From contig JAHEXN010000207.1 in assembly GCA_023252095.1 (NCBI GenBank), positions 1 through 6,406 on the forward strand: a stretch of DNA of 6,406 nt, given 5' to 3'. The notes beneath the pieces are model-generated. The model was not told where the DNA came from. It ran no database searches and saw only the letters and a list, made by a program, of their open reading frames with translations. Shown here piece after piece: positions 5,225 through 6,406 of this stretch (position 1 is the first letter of the stretch; each line of letters opens with the position of its first letter). Made by a program: the position numbers and the translations under genes. The DNA comes from Actinomycetes bacterium. Lineage in GTDB: Bacteria; Actinomycetota; Actinomycetes; Propionibacteriales; Nocardioidaceae.

Positions 5225-6406
5225 GTGGAGTTCCTCAACGGCCTGCAGCCCTCGCACGACCTGACGTACAACGACGTCTTCATGGTGCCGCGTCGCTCCG
5301 ACGTCACGAGCCGGTTCGACGTCGACCTCGCCACTGCCGACGGCACGGGCACGACCCTGCCGCTCGTCGTCGCCAACATGACCGCGATCTCCGGCCGGCG
5401 CATGGCCGAGACGATCGCCCGTCGCGGCGGCATCGCGATCATCCCGCAGGACATCCCGATCGACGTCGTGGGCTCGACCGTGCGCCGGGTCAAGGCCGCG
5501 CACCCGGTCTACGACACCCCGGTCACCGTGCCCTCGTCGATGACGGTCGGCGAGGCGCTGAGCCTGATCCCGAAGCGGGCGCACGGGGCTGCGGTCGTCG
5601 TCGACGACGGCAAGCCGCTCGGCGTCGTCACCGAGCGCGACGGCGCCGAGGTCGACCGGTTCGCGCAGGTGCACGAGGTCATGGACCCGGACCTGTTCAC
5701 GGTCGACGCCGGCCTCGAGCCGCGCGCGTACTTCGACGCGCTGACGAGCCAGCACCGCCCGATCGCCCCCGTCCTCGACGGCGACGCCCTGGTCGGCGTC
5801 GTGACCCGCAAGGGCGCACTCCGGTCCAGCATCTACACCCCCGCCACCGACCCCGACGGCCGTCTCGTGATCGGTGCGGCCGTGGGCATCAACGGCGACG
5901 TGCGCGGCAAGGCCCGTGAGCTGCTCGAGACCGGCATCGACGTCATCGTCGTCGACACCGCCCACGGTCACCAGATCAAGATGGCCGACGCCCTGCCGAT
6001 CGTCCGTGAGGAGCGGGACGCGTTCGAGGCCCGCACCGGCCGGCGCATCCCGATCGCGGCGGGCAACGTCGTGTCCGCCGACGGCACCCGCGAGCTCGTC
6101 GCCTCGGGGGCCGACATCGTCAAGGTCGGCGTCGGTCCCGGGGCGATGTGCACGACCCGCATGATGACCGGCGTCGGACGCCCCCAGTTCTCCGCGGTGC
6201 TGGAGTGCGCTGCCGCGGCGCGGTCGCTCGGCGCGCACGTGTGGGCCGACGGCGGCGTGCGCTACCCGCGCGACGTCGCACTCGCCCTGGCCGCGGGTGC
6301 TGCGAGCGTCATGATCGGGTCGTGGTTCGCGGGCACGCACGAGAGCCCCGGCGACCTCAAGTTCGGGCCGGACGGCCGTCCGTACAAGGAGTCGTTCGGC
6401 ATGGCC
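5225..6406 (+). CDS. guaB1: GuaB1-type IMPDH/GMP reductase-family protein with CBS domains (C-terminus beyond window)
   Basis: The first 394 residues of a protein that is usually about 480 residues long, cut by the right edge. It opens MEFLNGLQPSHDLTYNDVFM, typical of the GuaB1 subgroup of IMP dehydrogenase-related proteins. The TIM-barrel begins with LPLVVANMTAISGRRMAETIA (45-65). Residues about 97-205 are two inserted CBS modules (TVPSSMTVGEAL and VVVDDGKPLGVVTERD; then VMDPDLFTV and APVLDGDALVGVVTRKG). The barrel resumes with VIGAAVGI (215-222), DVIVVDTAHGH (239-249) and IAAGNVVS (277-284). The catalytic loop is VGVGPGAMCTTRMMTGVG (301-318) with Cys309 as the nucleophile, then ADGGVRYPRDV (341-351). 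Mycobacterial GuaB1 has been reported to be a CBS-regulated GMP reductase converting GMP to IMP with NADPH. By homology this protein is more likely a GMP reductase in purine salvage than an IMP dehydrogenase. It is probably unrelated to the glycan genes. The GTG start is set by the leaderless promoter. Confidence 0.93.
   Translation, partial: MEFLNGLQPSHDLTYNDVFMVPRRSDVTSRFDVDLATADGTGTTLPLVVANMTAISGRRMAETIARRGGIAIIPQDIPIDVVGSTVRRVKAAHPVYDTPVTVPSSMTVGEALSLIPKRAHGAAVVVDDGKPLGVVTERDGAEVDRFAQVHEVMDPDLFTVDAGLEPRAYFDALTSQHRPIAPVLDGDALVGVVTRKGALRSSIYTPATDPDGRLVIGAAVGINGDVRGKARELLETGIDVIVVDTAHGHQIKMADALPIVREERDAFEARTGRRIPIAAGNVVSADGTRELVASGADIVKVGVGPGAMCTTRMMTGVGRPQFSAVLECAAAARSLGAHVWADGGVRYPRDVALALAAGAASVMIGSWFAGTHESPGDLKFGPDGRPYKESFGMA

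Noticed and set aside
5099..6340. A 413-codon open frame on the minus strand opposite guaB1.
   Set aside because: The opposite strand encodes all GuaB1 motifs, including the catalytic CTTR loop. The antisense translation is low-complexity and resembles no protein family.
1..6406. Searched for tRNA or rRNA genes, CRISPR arrays, insertion-sequence ends, attachment sites and riboswitches.
   Set aside because: No tandem spaced repeats, transposase-like frames, cloverleaf sequences or long direct repeats were recognised. Nearly all bases are accounted for by protein-coding genes and two short intergenic regions.

Overview
The window is high-GC DNA with dense coding, almost certainly from an actinomycete. 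The evidence is the strong G/C bias at third codon positions, the frequent GTG starts, promoters that appear to give leaderless mRNAs, and a GuaB1-type protein typical of Actinomycetota. The genus cannot be fixed from the sequence; a Nocardioidaceae-like genome is only a guess.

Layout. (1) Bases 1-483, minus strand: N-terminal 161 residues of a probable GT-B glycosyltransferase that runs off the left edge. (2) Bases 484-560: a 77-bp divergent promoter region. (3) Bases 561-3054, plus strand: an FkbM-family methyltransferase, a second class I SAM-dependent methyltransferase and a GT4-like glycosyltransferase, closely packed. (4) Bases 3049-3082: overlapping hairpins at the convergent junction. 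(5) Bases 3074-5073, minus strand: a two-gene unit in which a GT14/core-2-branching-type glycosyltransferase is transcribed first and overlaps by one base (TGATG) a GT4 glycosyltransferase. (6) Bases 5074-5224: a second divergent promoter region. (7) Bases 5225-6406, plus strand: guaB1, the CBS-containing IMPDH/GMP reductase-family enzyme, cut off at the right edge.

Bases 1-5073 look like part of a cell-surface or extracellular glycan locus. Up to four glycosyltransferases and two methyltransferases could assemble and O-methylate an oligosaccharide or polysaccharide. No polymerase, flippase, ABC exporter or sugar-nucleotide gene is visible, so the product cannot be named. The guaB1 gene is a purine-salvage housekeeping gene and probably marks the edge of the glycan locus.

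I did not find a clearly new biological system. The most distinctive signal is regulatory: the three plus-strand genes that head a transcript or follow a gap all show a TANNNT hexamer exactly 6 nt before a GTG start (561, 1313, 5225). The two minus-strand genes that head transcripts start with ATG and have purine-rich Shine-Dalgarno sequences.
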